Assembly: GCF_900115245.1 (NCBI RefSeq)
Contig: NZ_FOVT01000011.1
Location: forward strand, 1-64,000
Direction: 5' to 3'
Source: Mesorhizobium sp. NFR06
GTDB lineage: Bacteria; Pseudomonadota; Alphaproteobacteria; Rhizobiales; Rhizobiaceae
DNA length: 64,000 nucleotides
Positions 40,268 through 48,434 of the stretch are shown piece by piece. The notes under the pieces were generated by a model. It saw only the letters and a program-made list of their open reading frames with translations. It searched no databases and had not been told where the DNA came from. Position 1 is the stretch's first letter, and each line of letters opens with the position of its first letter. Position numbers and translations under genes: made by a program.

Positions 40268-40582
40268 GACCAAAAACTCAATCAATTCAATTGCCAGATA
40301 GAGGAGTGGGACAAACTGCTCGTTACAAATCGCCATGTTTTTCGGCGAGCTTGTCCCACGAAAATGCCGATACAGGTTCCCATTCAGAGAGCCGTTAGCG
40401 CTTGGCACGTCTTAGTCGCCGGCAATCGACCGGTACCCAACCCGCGGATGAGAGTCTGATCAACCGTCGTCTCTGAGTTCCACCCCCCCAGCCCTGTGCA
40501 GCTTCAGCCGATTCAACTGCATGGCAAACCTGCCAAGCAGGCGAGCCCTCTTGCCTTCAACCTTGACAGGGAACATGAGAGA
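40268..40582. other. left flank of the island, no intact gene
   Basis: About 315 bases. GTGGGACAA (40306-40314) pairs with TTGTCCCAC (40351-40359), and TTGTCCCAC followed by GAAAA is also found at 48340 near the other island end. A 38-residue basic frame (ATG at 40576, stop at 40460, minus strand) directly follows the 217-residue gene but lacks a ribosome site and any Cys, Ser or Thr. No terminator was recognised for the five-gene run. Confidence 0.4.
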
Positions 40583-41236
40583 CTAGTCGTTCAGCTTTCC
40601 GCCACGGTGTCCCATCGTCATCTTGGATGCATACATCGTCGGTGAACGCTTGCCTGGAAGGTTCGCCTCGAGGACGATCTGCTCGATAAACCCCTGGTTC
40701 ATTTCGAATTCCACGCATTGGTTGAGCTTGTCCACGATCCAGACCGCGTAGCCCTCTAGCCGCTTCTTGTCATATCCGGAGTCATCGTCGGGAATCCCTG
40801 GTTCCGGAGCTGCTGGAATCAGCATGATCTTGGGTTTTGGCAAATCATACGTGTGCCCTTCATATGCGTAACCGAATATCACCCCGGAGGTGAATTCCGT
40901 CTTGGACTCCGATGGCATGACGTCGATTGCGCCGATCATGACCATGTAGTTTGCTATTATCGAATTGACAAAAACGTATGAACTATTGGTTGCATTGATA
41001 TCAAATATATTTTTCAGGAATGTCATTGTGTCATCGCTTGCAGGGGGATCAATTCCGATTCTAGCGCCAACAAGGGCAAATTGATTATTTATGATTGCAG
41101 TATTTATCTCTGCTATATCATTTGTTGTTTTCAATCGCGGCAAGCCCGGTATTCCATACAAGCGTACTTGCGTGGCATTGAATGCGCTGTGGGGATCGCG
41201 CGTAGTGTAGGTTGGCCTGTGATAATCGTCGCTCAT
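40583..41236 (-). CDS. unknown 217-residue protein of the YcaO/TfuA cluster
   Basis: Not recognised. The 217-residue product has no signal peptide or clear membrane helix. It holds an Asn/Ile-rich middle (DIAEINTAIINNQFALVG, INATNSSYVFVNSIIANY), an acidic Pro-rich loop (PAAPEPGIPDDDSG), a single Cys (LNQCVEFEM) and a tail ending MTMGHRGGKLND. Its DNA is clearly richer in A and T than the neighbours. A very strong AGGAG box precedes ATG 41236, so it should be highly translated. As the last gene of a YcaO-TfuA-protease run it is a candidate substrate or carrier; this is inference. Confidence 0.8.
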   Translation of the reverse strand: MSDDYHRPTYTTRDPHSAFNATQVRLYGIPGLPRLKTTNDIAEINTAIINNQFALVGARIGIDPPASDDTMTFLKNIFDINATNSSYVFVNSIIANYMVMIGAIDVMPSESKTEFTSGVIFGYAYEGHTYDLPKPKIMLIPAAPEPGIPDDDSGYDKKRLEGYAVWIVDKLNQCVEFEMNQGFIEQIVLEANLPGKRSPTMYASKMTMGHRGGKLND

Positions 41237-41269
41237 TTTCCTCGCTCCTTTTTTGTTACGTCGTTCAGC

Positions 41270-42451
41270 TCACAAGATCTCCCGCCAGCTGAAATTCTCA
41301 TCGAATTTTTCCGCGAGCATCGGCGCGACCCGATCGCTGACGTCCACCACCATCACCGCGGCCTTTTCGAACGACAGGTCATCCGCATCGAGGCGTGGCC
41401 ACGCCTGAGCAAGTGCGAGGGCCACTTCGTCCCTTGCTCTGATCAGCATGCTCTTGAACATGAAGGGCCGAGCGCGAAAGGCGCGGGACGTGAAATCCGA
41501 GATGCGCTGCATGTCGGACTGGTCGACATCCTTGATATCGATCCCCAGCAGCCGCTCGTCGGCCAACCCCTCGTGCACCAATGCCGCGTGGTAGACGTCG
41601 ACGATCGTGTCGAACACAGCTCCCGTGAACGGCCGTGACCTGTCATGGATTTCCGCCGTCACCTCCGACATGCGGCGTGCGTTGCTGGCGAGGCGGATCT
41701 GCCGATCGCCAGTCAGTTCGGCAATCCGGTTCAATTCATTGAGAACAAGCAGGTTGCCATCGCAGTGCCGCAGCAGCCGGTCCATGCCGCTGTCGAAATT
41801 CAGGAAGGACAAGAGCGAGACCAGATCCGAGCTGGCTTCGTGGAATGGTCCGAAATCGCCTTGAGTCAGGCCGCCGGCTGGTGTCCCGAACAGCGAAAAC
41901 AAGATTGCGTGGCCGACCTCATGTGCGATCACATCGAAGTTGAGCGCATAGGGATAGTTGCGTCCGTCGATGCCGCGCTCTCGGCCGAGTTCCAGATAGC
42001 CATAGCCCGATTGCGCATTCTCCCAGTCGACGAAGGGGATGATTTCGAGCCGCTCGCACGTCTCGGCAAAATACCAGACAATCGGTTTGCCGAGGTAGCT
42101 TTCCCAGATATCCAGCACGCGGCTGACCGAGGCGAAAGCGTGCGCAGAAAGGAACTGCCGCGAGGTCAGGGAAAGCTGATCGAAATGGCCGTCAAAGCCA
42201 GCCTCTGCAGGCGGAAAGATTTCGCCGACAAACGGTGGCAGATAAGGGTAGTCGTAAGGCTCCTTGTCGAGGAGCGGATCGCGAACGTAGATGCGGTGAT
42301 CTTCCGGGCCGGAGCGGATCAGATCGGGTGGAGTAGAAATCCATACTGTTTCGGGTGTTCCGTAGCCCGAAAGGTGAGGGACCTGCGGGTAGACCAAGAA
42401 CCGCGTTCCCAGCAACGGATCTTGCGCAACGACACGATCGACCGCGTCCAA
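41270..42451 (-). CDS. HExxH zinc metallopeptidase of the YcaO/TfuA cluster
   Basis: About 393 residues. The zinc site reads VIAHEVGHAILFSLFG (HExxH), with FHEASSDLVSLL about 25 residues later providing the third ligand Glu, a gluzincin arrangement like that of the thermolysin/fungalysin peptidases. No signal peptide is seen, so it probably acts in the cytosol. GTG 42478 has no ribosome site, whereas TTG 42451 has GAGGGGGG seven bases upstream; I take the TTG. In a peptide-modification cluster it may remove a leader or process the 217-residue product. Confidence 0.75.
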   Translation of the reverse strand: MDAVDRVVAQDPLLGTRFLVYPQVPHLSGYGTPETVWISTPPDLIRSGPEDHRIYVRDPLLDKEPYDYPYLPPFVGEIFPPAEAGFDGHFDQLSLTSRQFLSAHAFASVSRVLDIWESYLGKPIVWYFAETCERLEIIPFVDWENAQSGYGYLELGRERGIDGRNYPYALNFDVIAHEVGHAILFSLFGTPAGGLTQGDFGPFHEASSDLVSLLSFLNFDSGMDRLLRHCDGNLLVLNELNRIAELTGDRQIRLASNARRMSEVTAEIHDRSRPFTGAVFDTIVDVYHAALVHEGLADERLLGIDIKDVDQSDMQRISDFTSRAFRARPFMFKSMLIRARDEVALALAQAWPRLDADDLSFEKAAVMVVDVSDRVAPMLAEKFDENFSWREIL

Positions 42452-42530
42452 TTGCTTGCCCCCCTCTGACGCTACCACGCTATCACGGCGCTTACGTTGC
42501 GTAAATCGTCGGCCGCCAAGAGGTCAGGGC

Positions 42531-43253
42531 CTATAGCGCCAGCCCCGCATCATCCACATCCTTGGAGAAGGCCGCGGTTAGCTGTAATTGCGGCATGGGG
42601 TGTGCTTTTTCAAATGCTTGCTCCCGCAAAAGTTCGAGTGCCCGCAGGGCATCTTGCTTTTTTTGCTGGACGAAAGCCGCGCCGAGCTCCCTGCACAATT
42701 TCTCGACGTCGTCCTTGCCGTCGTGCGCATCCCGGACCATCCGTGCCAGGGTGCGCTCGCGAAAGTTGACGGCCTGTGCCGCACCCTCGAGCCTCGCCTG
42801 CTGTTCGGGTGAAATCACGCCGCGCCGGCAAGCAGCGCGAAGGGTCCGGCGCAGGTCAATCAGCGCATGCGTCAATTGAGCGAAATTCACCTCGGCCGGT
42901 CCATGCAGTACCGCTACTGCGTCGTCGGGTGCAAAGGCGAAGCGGCGATACCATCGGTAGATAAGCCCGACGCCTTGCATATGGGGGAACAGCTCGGCTG
43001 CTCGAAGGGCACCCATGCTGGCCGCGCCGACGACATGAATGCCGCGGCTGAGGGCCCACAGGATTTCTTTGTGCCGAACCGCCGGCTCGGCCTGAAAACC
43101 GCCGTCTATGATAAGGATCGCACTCGGGTCGAAATGCTGCACGGCCGAAACGATCGAGCCTTGCACGGCCGGGGGGAGGCATATCGCATCGACGACCTTC
43201 AACGTGTCGGCATGGGACACGGTAGGGCCGGTGAAGACGAGTTTCGGGCGCAT
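42531..43253 (-). CDS. TfuA-like protein
   Basis: A 240-residue protein of the TfuA family, named for the trifolitoxin locus of Rhizobium. The core signature is clear: FTGPTVSHADTL near the start, LIIDGGFQAEPAVRHKEILWALSRGIHVVGAASMGALRAAEL in the middle, and the acidic segment with FAPDDAVAVLHGPAE. TfuA proteins partner a YcaO enzyme, in known cases for backbone thioamidation, probably by supplying sulfur. It starts 6 bases after the YcaO stop, with AGGA upstream, so the two are coupled. Confidence 0.93.
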   Translation of the reverse strand: MRPKLVFTGPTVSHADTLKVVDAICLPPAVQGSIVSAVQHFDPSAILIIDGGFQAEPAVRHKEILWALSRGIHVVGAASMGALRAAELFPHMQGVGLIYRWYRRFAFAPDDAVAVLHGPAEVNFAQLTHALIDLRRTLRAACRRGVISPEQQARLEGAAQAVNFRERTLARMVRDAHDGKDDVEKLCRELGAAFVQQKKQDALRALELLREQAFEKAHPMPQLQLTAAFSKDVDDAGLAL

Positions 43254-43259
43254 AGTCCT

Positions 43260-44414
43260 CTACCCCTGCAAGAGCGGCTGCAAGGCAGGGATGACAATCC
43301 TGACAACCGACAGGGCGTCGAGCGGTTTCGTTCCCACCCGGATTAGGTGAACCGCATCGAACCCTCTCTCTTCGAGAATTGCCAAGAGGACCGACAGCCC
43401 GTCCGACGCCATGTTGAACTTCTGCTCGGCGAGCGCGCGGAAATCCACGCTGCGCGGGCCATCGCGGAGGAGCCGGCGATGCGCTGCGATCATCTGCCGA
43501 TCGGGGTATTTCGGATAGAACGCACGCGTCAGGTCATCGCGCGCGCCCGAGATCGCCGCCAGACGGGCCTGGGCCGCTTCGTAGATGGCGTGCGCCGCCG
43601 CGCCAGCGGGACTGAAACCGGCAGCCGAACCATCAGCCGGATGATCCAAAAGGACCGTTTCCGTCGGTTCGTCTTCCAGCAGATGGCACCATACCACCGG
43701 TATGCCCAACGGCGACAAAGCTTGCCAAAGGCCGACCAGCACGTTCTTGGCCGCCAAAGTTTTCAGGAGATCGCGGAGCGACGGATCATCGATCGTCTCG
43801 GGATCGATGCGTTGACGGTGGAAAAACCCGTGGGTCCGGTATGCCGTGGCGATCGCGTCGCGTTCGATGCATTCAAGCATGCCATGAACGATGGCATCCG
43901 GCTCCTCGAAGCCTGCGGCCAAACCGCTCGTCGATGCCGCGAAAATGCCGTCATGGGGCAGTGACGGCAACACATAGGCGGTGTGCACGAGCTCGAACGG
44001 GACCAGGTCGCGGCTGCCGGTAAGAAGATTGTCGGCGGCTACCCACGCCGTCTCCCTGCCGCGCCATCCGGGCGCGGTGCCCCCCTGGAGGTGCCTTTCG
44101 AAACGATCGGGCGGGATGCCCAATTGATCGGCGCAGGCGACGACTGGTTCGAAATTCGCCACCTGCTCTGCAAAGAAGCTCTCGGCCGATTCCAGCATGG
44201 CCGATATCGCGGCTTGCGCCAGGGTGGCGCCCTTGCCTTGCGCGACCGCGTTGGAGAGCGAGAAAGGTCTTGTCACCTGCACGACCGGGATGCCGAGCTG
44301 GTCGAGCCCGGTAATGTCGGCGATCCGCGTGATGCCCAGGCCTTCGCGCATCTTCATCAGCCTCGCCAGCGCCTCGTCGGGCGGCGGACCCAGGCGTTCA
44401 TATCGCTCCACCAT
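43260..44414 (-). CDS. YcaO-domain ATP-dependent cyclodehydratase/thioamidase
   Basis: A 384-residue YcaO protein. The ATP/magnesium motifs are intact: AAISAMLESAESFFAEQ (SxxExxE), HGMLECIERDAIATAYR (ExxER) and AAHAIYEAAQARLAAISGARDD (ExxQxR). YcaO enzymes use ATP to activate backbone amides, giving azolines, macroamidines or, with TfuA, thioamides. There is no fused E1-like or ocin-ThiF domain, so any substrate recognition must come from the TfuA or another partner. It is the second gene of the five-gene leftward run. Confidence 0.94.
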   Translation of the reverse strand: MVERYERLGPPPDEALARLMKMREGLGITRIADITGLDQLGIPVVQVTRPFSLSNAVAQGKGATLAQAAISAMLESAESFFAEQVANFEPVVACADQLGIPPDRFERHLQGGTAPGWRGRETAWVAADNLLTGSRDLVPFELVHTAYVLPSLPHDGIFAASTSGLAAGFEEPDAIVHGMLECIERDAIATAYRTHGFFHRQRIDPETIDDPSLRDLLKTLAAKNVLVGLWQALSPLGIPVVWCHLLEDEPTETVLLDHPADGSAAGFSPAGAAAHAIYEAAQARLAAISGARDDLTRAFYPKYPDRQMIAAHRRLLRDGPRSVDFRALAEQKFNMASDGLSVLLAILEERGFDAVHLIRVGTKPLDALSVVRIVIPALQPLLQG

Positions 44415-44437
44415 CGCGGATGCTCTTGCAGGGCCGG

Positions 44438-47400
44438 CTAGTGCCGAACGGCCGATTCGGGATTGACGATCAGCGCGGCGCCCGGCTCGAGAGCGGATTT
44501 CGCACGTTCGACCCGATCGCGATAGCGCGACGACAGTTCAGGTGACAGGCCTGATGATTGAAGGGTCTCGTATGTACTGACGAGGAAAGGCACTGCGCTT
44601 TGCTCCGCAGCTATGGCGATGCTCTTTTCGAGGGCAGCGATTACGTCCGCCTCCGCATCGCCCTGGAGAAGAAGTAGCTCCGCCCTTCGCCTGTAGAGCT
44701 CTGCCAGCCAGAAGCGGCTGCCGCCGGCCTCCGCCTGCGCCACAGCTGAGCCCAGCAGCGCGAGCGCCTCATCGACCTCGGCAGTTCGTGTCAAAAGCTC
44801 TGCCAGCATGCCGCAATAGACCGGTTCGTCCTCAGGCGTCTGGAACTCGCCATGGAGGCCAAGGCCTTGCCGCATTTTTTCCCTGCCGCTCTCGACCTGG
44901 CCGGCGTTGCCGTCGCACCAGCCTTCGAAGATCTGCGCTGCGGCGGCGAGGGCGGGCATATAATGGCGCTCCGTCAAGTGGCGCAGATCCGCTATCACGC
45001 TTCGCAGCATCGAAAAATCGCGGCGATAGCAATGCAGCATCGCCTCGTTTAGGTAGGCATGCGCGATGCTGCCGGCATGTCCGGTTTGCTGCGCCCAGTT
45101 CCTCGCTTCCGACATCGAATGGATCGCGCTTGCCGGCTTTCCGACGAACCACAGCGACAAGGCGCGGTGAGCGAGCCCGCAGACCCTCGCGTCATGCCCG
45201 CCGAACAGCGCAGCATTTGCTTTGCCCTGGCCGTGCTCATAGAGCGACAGTCCGGCGTCGACGGCCGCGATGCAGCGCTCGTGGCGGCCAAGATTGAAGT
45301 CGATTGCCCACACGCAATGCCTGGCCTGGAGTTGCACTTCGGCATCCTCGACATCCCTGAGATCGCTGAGCACGACTTCCGCGCGCTCGCCGTCCATGAC
45401 GGTATCCGTGAACCACCAGCCCCAGTAGATCGGGAACCACTTGGCCCGCTCGGCCACCGGCCGTCGCCGGGCGATCACCACGCCGTCCTCGTACAATTTG
45501 CGGGCGGGTGCCGAGTTCGGACCTTCGACAGCGGTCAGGATGGGACCGAGCACGATCATTGCCGATAGCCGCAGCGCGTCTCGAGTGTCGACTGCCGCAA
45601 CGCGCTCGCAGAGCGCCAATGCGTGCTCGAGTATCTGCCTCGCTTCCGCCATTGCCGAGCGGGACGAGCTTTCCGTGCCTGCGATCACGAACTGAGCGAT
45701 CGCGTCCTCCACAAGGCCTGCGCGCTCGGCGTGCTCGGCGACTTCGGCGGTGCCCAGCCACCCGGCCAGGTTTCGGTTGCGGCTCACCGCGGCAAACAGG
45801 CGGCGATGCAAGGCCTGCCGTCTCTTGCGCAGCGTTGCGTTGTAGATCGTCTCCTGGATAAGCGCGTGGCGCACGCCATAGACCGGAACGCCGGAAGGCC
45901 GCACGCGGATCAGGAACCCGGCCTCGCTCAGCGAATCCAGCGCGTTTGCGATGATTTCGTCGTCGAGCTCCGGCAACAGCGCGCGCAGCAATTCCTGATT
46001 GAAACGATTGCCCGCGACGGCCGCGGCGCGCGCGACTTCGCGTGCCGGCCCCAGCGCTTCGAGCCTCGCCTCGATCACGCTTTCGAACACCGAGGCATGA
46101 CTGCGCGTCCCGGTCTGCACCAGCCGATCCGTTGCCGAGGCCGCGTTCTCGGTCATCCACTGGCAGATTTCTTCGATGAACAGCGGGACGCCTCCGGTGA
46201 CGCGTTCCACCACGTCGAGCAATTCCGGGGAAGTTGACGGCTTGCCTTGCGGCCGCATGGCCGCGATCGCCAGCCGCGTTTGCTCGCGGTTGAGCGGCTT
46301 TAGTGAGATATGCCTTGGATTCGATGCTGCCAGCCAGCTCCCCGATTCAGGGCGCGTGGTCGCGATGACAAGCGCCCGGAAGTGACGGGCCGACTGTGCA
46401 AGCTCAGCCAACAATTGTCTCGACGTCAGGTCAATCCAATGGATGTCCTCGACCACCAGGACGATCGGCCCGCTGGCGCACAGGGCTTCGAGCGAGCGGC
46501 GAACCGCCCAATTGGCTTTCGCGCGCATCGCCTCGGCGTCGATCTCCTGGAGCATCGGATCGGCGCCCGCAGCGCCGAGCAGGAACGAGAAGATGTCGAT
46601 GATTTCGGGATCGCGGACGTCATGATCGCGGAATACTTCCGCCACGGCGGCAGCGCTCAGCTGTCTTTCGTTGCCGGCGAGATCGCCGCGTACGTTCTGT
46701 AGCAGCGGATGCAGCGCCGAGCGCAAGCCGCCGGGCGTGCACTGGAAGAGCAGCAGTTTCGCGCGCTGGTGACGCGTGCGCCGGCGCACTTCGTGAAGAA
46801 TGCGCGACTTGCCGATCCCGGCCTCGCCCTCGATCACCACCACGCCGCCGTTTCCTGCAACGGCGCTGTCCCATGCTTCCGCGATCGTGGCGAGCTCGGC
46901 CTCGCGATCGACGAGCGGACTGCTCAGCCGCCCGAAGGCGAAGAAGCGGTCGACCTCGCGCTTGTGACTCAGCGCGCGCCAGACCAGCTGCGGCTCGGCA
47001 AACCCCTTGATCGCATGGGGGCCCCTGAAGCTGAACACATGCGACCGTCGCGCCAGGTTGCGCGTCTCGTCCGAGACCACCACCGTATCCGGTTGCGCGA
47101 TGGCCTGGAGCCGCGTGGCCATCGCGAAGGCAGGGCCGGTGACATTGTCATGACCGGTGTCGGCGTCACCCTTGTGGATCAGGGTCATCGATGTCGCGAT
47201 TCCGACCCGGACATGCAAATCGGCGCGGCCTTTGTCCGAACCGACGCGCCTGCAGGCGTCGACGATTTCGAGCCCGGCCCGGATCGCCAGCGATGCCGCG
47301 TCCTTGGCGTCTATTTCGGCAGGAAACAAAGCAACGCCGCCATCGCCGACCTCGACCTGGACGGCTCCCGAGCACGACGCGACCGCCTGTCTCGCCGCCC

Positions 47401-47599
47401 GCTGGAAGGCTGATATCAGTTCCTCGAACTCTTCGATGTCCAGGATGGCGAGAAGGTCGGTCGATCCGACCAGGTCGTAGCAGAGCGCGGTCAGGATCCG
47501 GCGCTCACGCCGGGCTTCGGACGCATTGTTGCCGTTGCCACCCAGAAAACCTGTTGACACCGACGCCGCCGGCAACGCGGCCGGACTCTTCTCCGACAT
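44438..47599 (-). CDS. cyclase-homology/ATPase/TPR signal-transduction regulator
   Basis: A 1053-residue protein. Residues 30-210 are a class III adenylate cyclase homology domain (TALCYDLVGSTDLLAIL, VEVGDGGVALF). Then comes an AAA ATPase with Walker A EGEAGIGKSRILHE and Walker B-like IVLVVEDIHWID, and about 500 residues of TPR-like helices. By eye the cyclase domain keeps both metal Asp residues but has Val for the substrate Lys and Ala for the Asn of NxxxR (AMATR), so it may be inactive. There is no LuxR tail. A GAGGA box precedes the start. It heads the YcaO operon and probably senses the signal for it. Confidence 0.85.
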   Translation of the reverse strand: MSEKSPAALPAASVSTGFLGGNGNNASEARRERRILTALCYDLVGSTDLLAILDIEEFEELISAFQRAARQAVASCSGAVQVEVGDGGVALFPAEIDAKDAASLAIRAGLEIVDACRRVGSDKGRADLHVRVGIATSMTLIHKGDADTGHDNVTGPAFAMATRLQAIAQPDTVVVSDETRNLARRSHVFSFRGPHAIKGFAEPQLVWRALSHKREVDRFFAFGRLSSPLVDREAELATIAEAWDSAVAGNGGVVVIEGEAGIGKSRILHEVRRRTRHQRAKLLLFQCTPGGLRSALHPLLQNVRGDLAGNERQLSAAAVAEVFRDHDVRDPEIIDIFSFLLGAAGADPMLQEIDAEAMRAKANWAVRRSLEALCASGPIVLVVEDIHWIDLTSRQLLAELAQSARHFRALVIATTRPESGSWLAASNPRHISLKPLNREQTRLAIAAMRPQGKPSTSPELLDVVERVTGGVPLFIEEICQWMTENAASATDRLVQTGTRSHASVFESVIEARLEALGPAREVARAAAVAGNRFNQELLRALLPELDDEIIANALDSLSEAGFLIRVRPSGVPVYGVRHALIQETIYNATLRKRRQALHRRLFAAVSRNRNLAGWLGTAEVAEHAERAGLVEDAIAQFVIAGTESSSRSAMAEARQILEHALALCERVAAVDTRDALRLSAMIVLGPILTAVEGPNSAPARKLYEDGVVIARRRPVAERAKWFPIYWGWWFTDTVMDGERAEVVLSDLRDVEDAEVQLQARHCVWAIDFNLGRHERCIAAVDAGLSLYEHGQGKANAALFGGHDARVCGLAHRALSLWFVGKPASAIHSMSEARNWAQQTGHAGSIAHAYLNEAMLHCYRRDFSMLRSVIADLRHLTERHYMPALAAAAQIFEGWCDGNAGQVESGREKMRQGLGLHGEFQTPEDEPVYCGMLAELLTRTAEVDEALALLGSAVAQAEAGGSRFWLAELYRRRAELLLLQGDAEADVIAALEKSIAIAAEQSAVPFLVSTYETLQSSGLSPELSSRYRDRVERAKSALEPGAALIVNPESAVRH

Positions 47600-47958
47600 G
47601 CTGCGATTTCCTCGCCGAGCGCAGTGACGGCAATATTAGCAAAGTGCGATGCTGTCCACAAAACACTTGATTGGTGGGCAGGGCAGGAAAAAGCCGATGC
47701 TGGAATCATTATGGAGATATGCTCATGGCGCAAACTCCCCGTGGCGTTGACACCAGCTGTGACCGCTTTTGGTGGCGGCCGGGATGACTTCGATGACCGA
47801 GATGAGGCGTAAAGCTGCCGGTGCGATTTCGCTTGAGCCTGTCATTGAGCAGGACGTCATGATGTAGGCTGCAAGGCAAGCGCGTCGGTGCCATCCGTGC
47901 GCAAATGCCGGCACAGTTCGATGGTCGCTCCCGAGCTATCGACGATTCCCCAGTCAAA
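47600..47958. other. upstream region of the YcaO operon, no intact gene
   Basis: About 360 bases between the regulator start and the cytochrome relic. The more AT-rich part at 47630-47720 is the likely promoter of the leftward operon. Short frames on both strands have no recognisable product. Confidence 0.4.
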
Positions 47959-48129
47959 TCAGACGGCGCCATGGGGATTCATGCGCTCGAGCGTCCGGTC
48001 TTTCAGAACAAATTGATGCCAAAGCGCGATCAGGGCGTGCAGCCCGGCGAGCCAAAGGATTAACGTCCGACCAGTTTCGTGCAAATCGGCAATCTCTCCT
48101 GGCGCACTTTGTACTGACGCCGTCAGGGC
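47959..48129 (-). pseudogene. C-terminal fragment of a cytochrome b561
   Basis: The minus strand encodes about 57 residues ending in LHETGRTLILWLAGLHALIALWHQFVLKDRTLERMNP, split here as GEIADLHETGRT and LHALIALWHQFVLKDRTLERM. This is the last helix and tail of a cytochrome b561, with its heme-ligand-type His residues. The rest of the gene is absent; the homology stops at the inverted repeat at 48130. A decayed relic in the island. Confidence 0.65.
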
Positions 48130-48197
48130 AAGTGAACTAACGGTGACGGCTTCCCCCACTCCGACGTCAAGAAGGTCAGGTCACCGTTAATTCACTT
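48130..48197. repeat. 18-bp inverted repeat between gene relics
   Basis: AAGTGAACTAACGGTGAC (48130-48147) and its reverse complement with one mismatch (48180-48197), 32 bases apart. It lies exactly between the cytochrome b561 relic and the recombinase relic, so it may mark a recombination junction or a small mobile palindrome. Confidence 0.7.
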
Positions 48198-48206
48198 GGT
48201 AACAAA

Positions 48207-48434
48207 ATGCGGGACTGGCGCGACCAAGCCTGGACCACCAAGCAGCAAACGATGCACTACACGAGGAAGGCGCAACGTCGCCGGATGGCTGAACATGCCG
48301 CCCATCTCCTGGTGATCCCGGAACAAAATCAGGACGAAATTGTCCCACCGAAAAAGGCGCGGACCAAGAGTGGGACGAAAATCAGAAAAAGCCCTGACAA
48401 CTCAACACCAGCAAAAAGGTGGTGGTGCCCCTAG
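48207..48434 (+). pseudogene. C-terminal remnant of a tyrosine recombinase (integrase)
   Basis: About 75 residues. TKQQTMHYTRKAQRRRMAEHAAHLL matches the end of phage-type integrases, in which the Tyr of HYT is the nucleophile and is followed by a basic helix. The tail ends RWWCP, and its stop codon TAG lies within the tRNA-Leu sequence. The catalytic Arg/His region and everything upstream are missing. Integrase genes that abut the tRNA used as target are normal for integrative elements. Confidence 0.65.

Noticed and set aside
40460..40576. A 38-residue basic frame on the minus strand right after the 217-residue gene, considered as a RiPP precursor
   Set aside because: It has no ribosome site, no Cys/Ser/Thr for azolines and no sign of a leader-core layout. 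Mentioned only because of its position; too weak to annotate.
47709..47972. Small leftward frames upstream of the cluster regulator considered as genes
   Set aside because: Several overlapping frames of similar length with no ribosome site and no recognisable product; the region is better seen as promoter plus decayed sequence.
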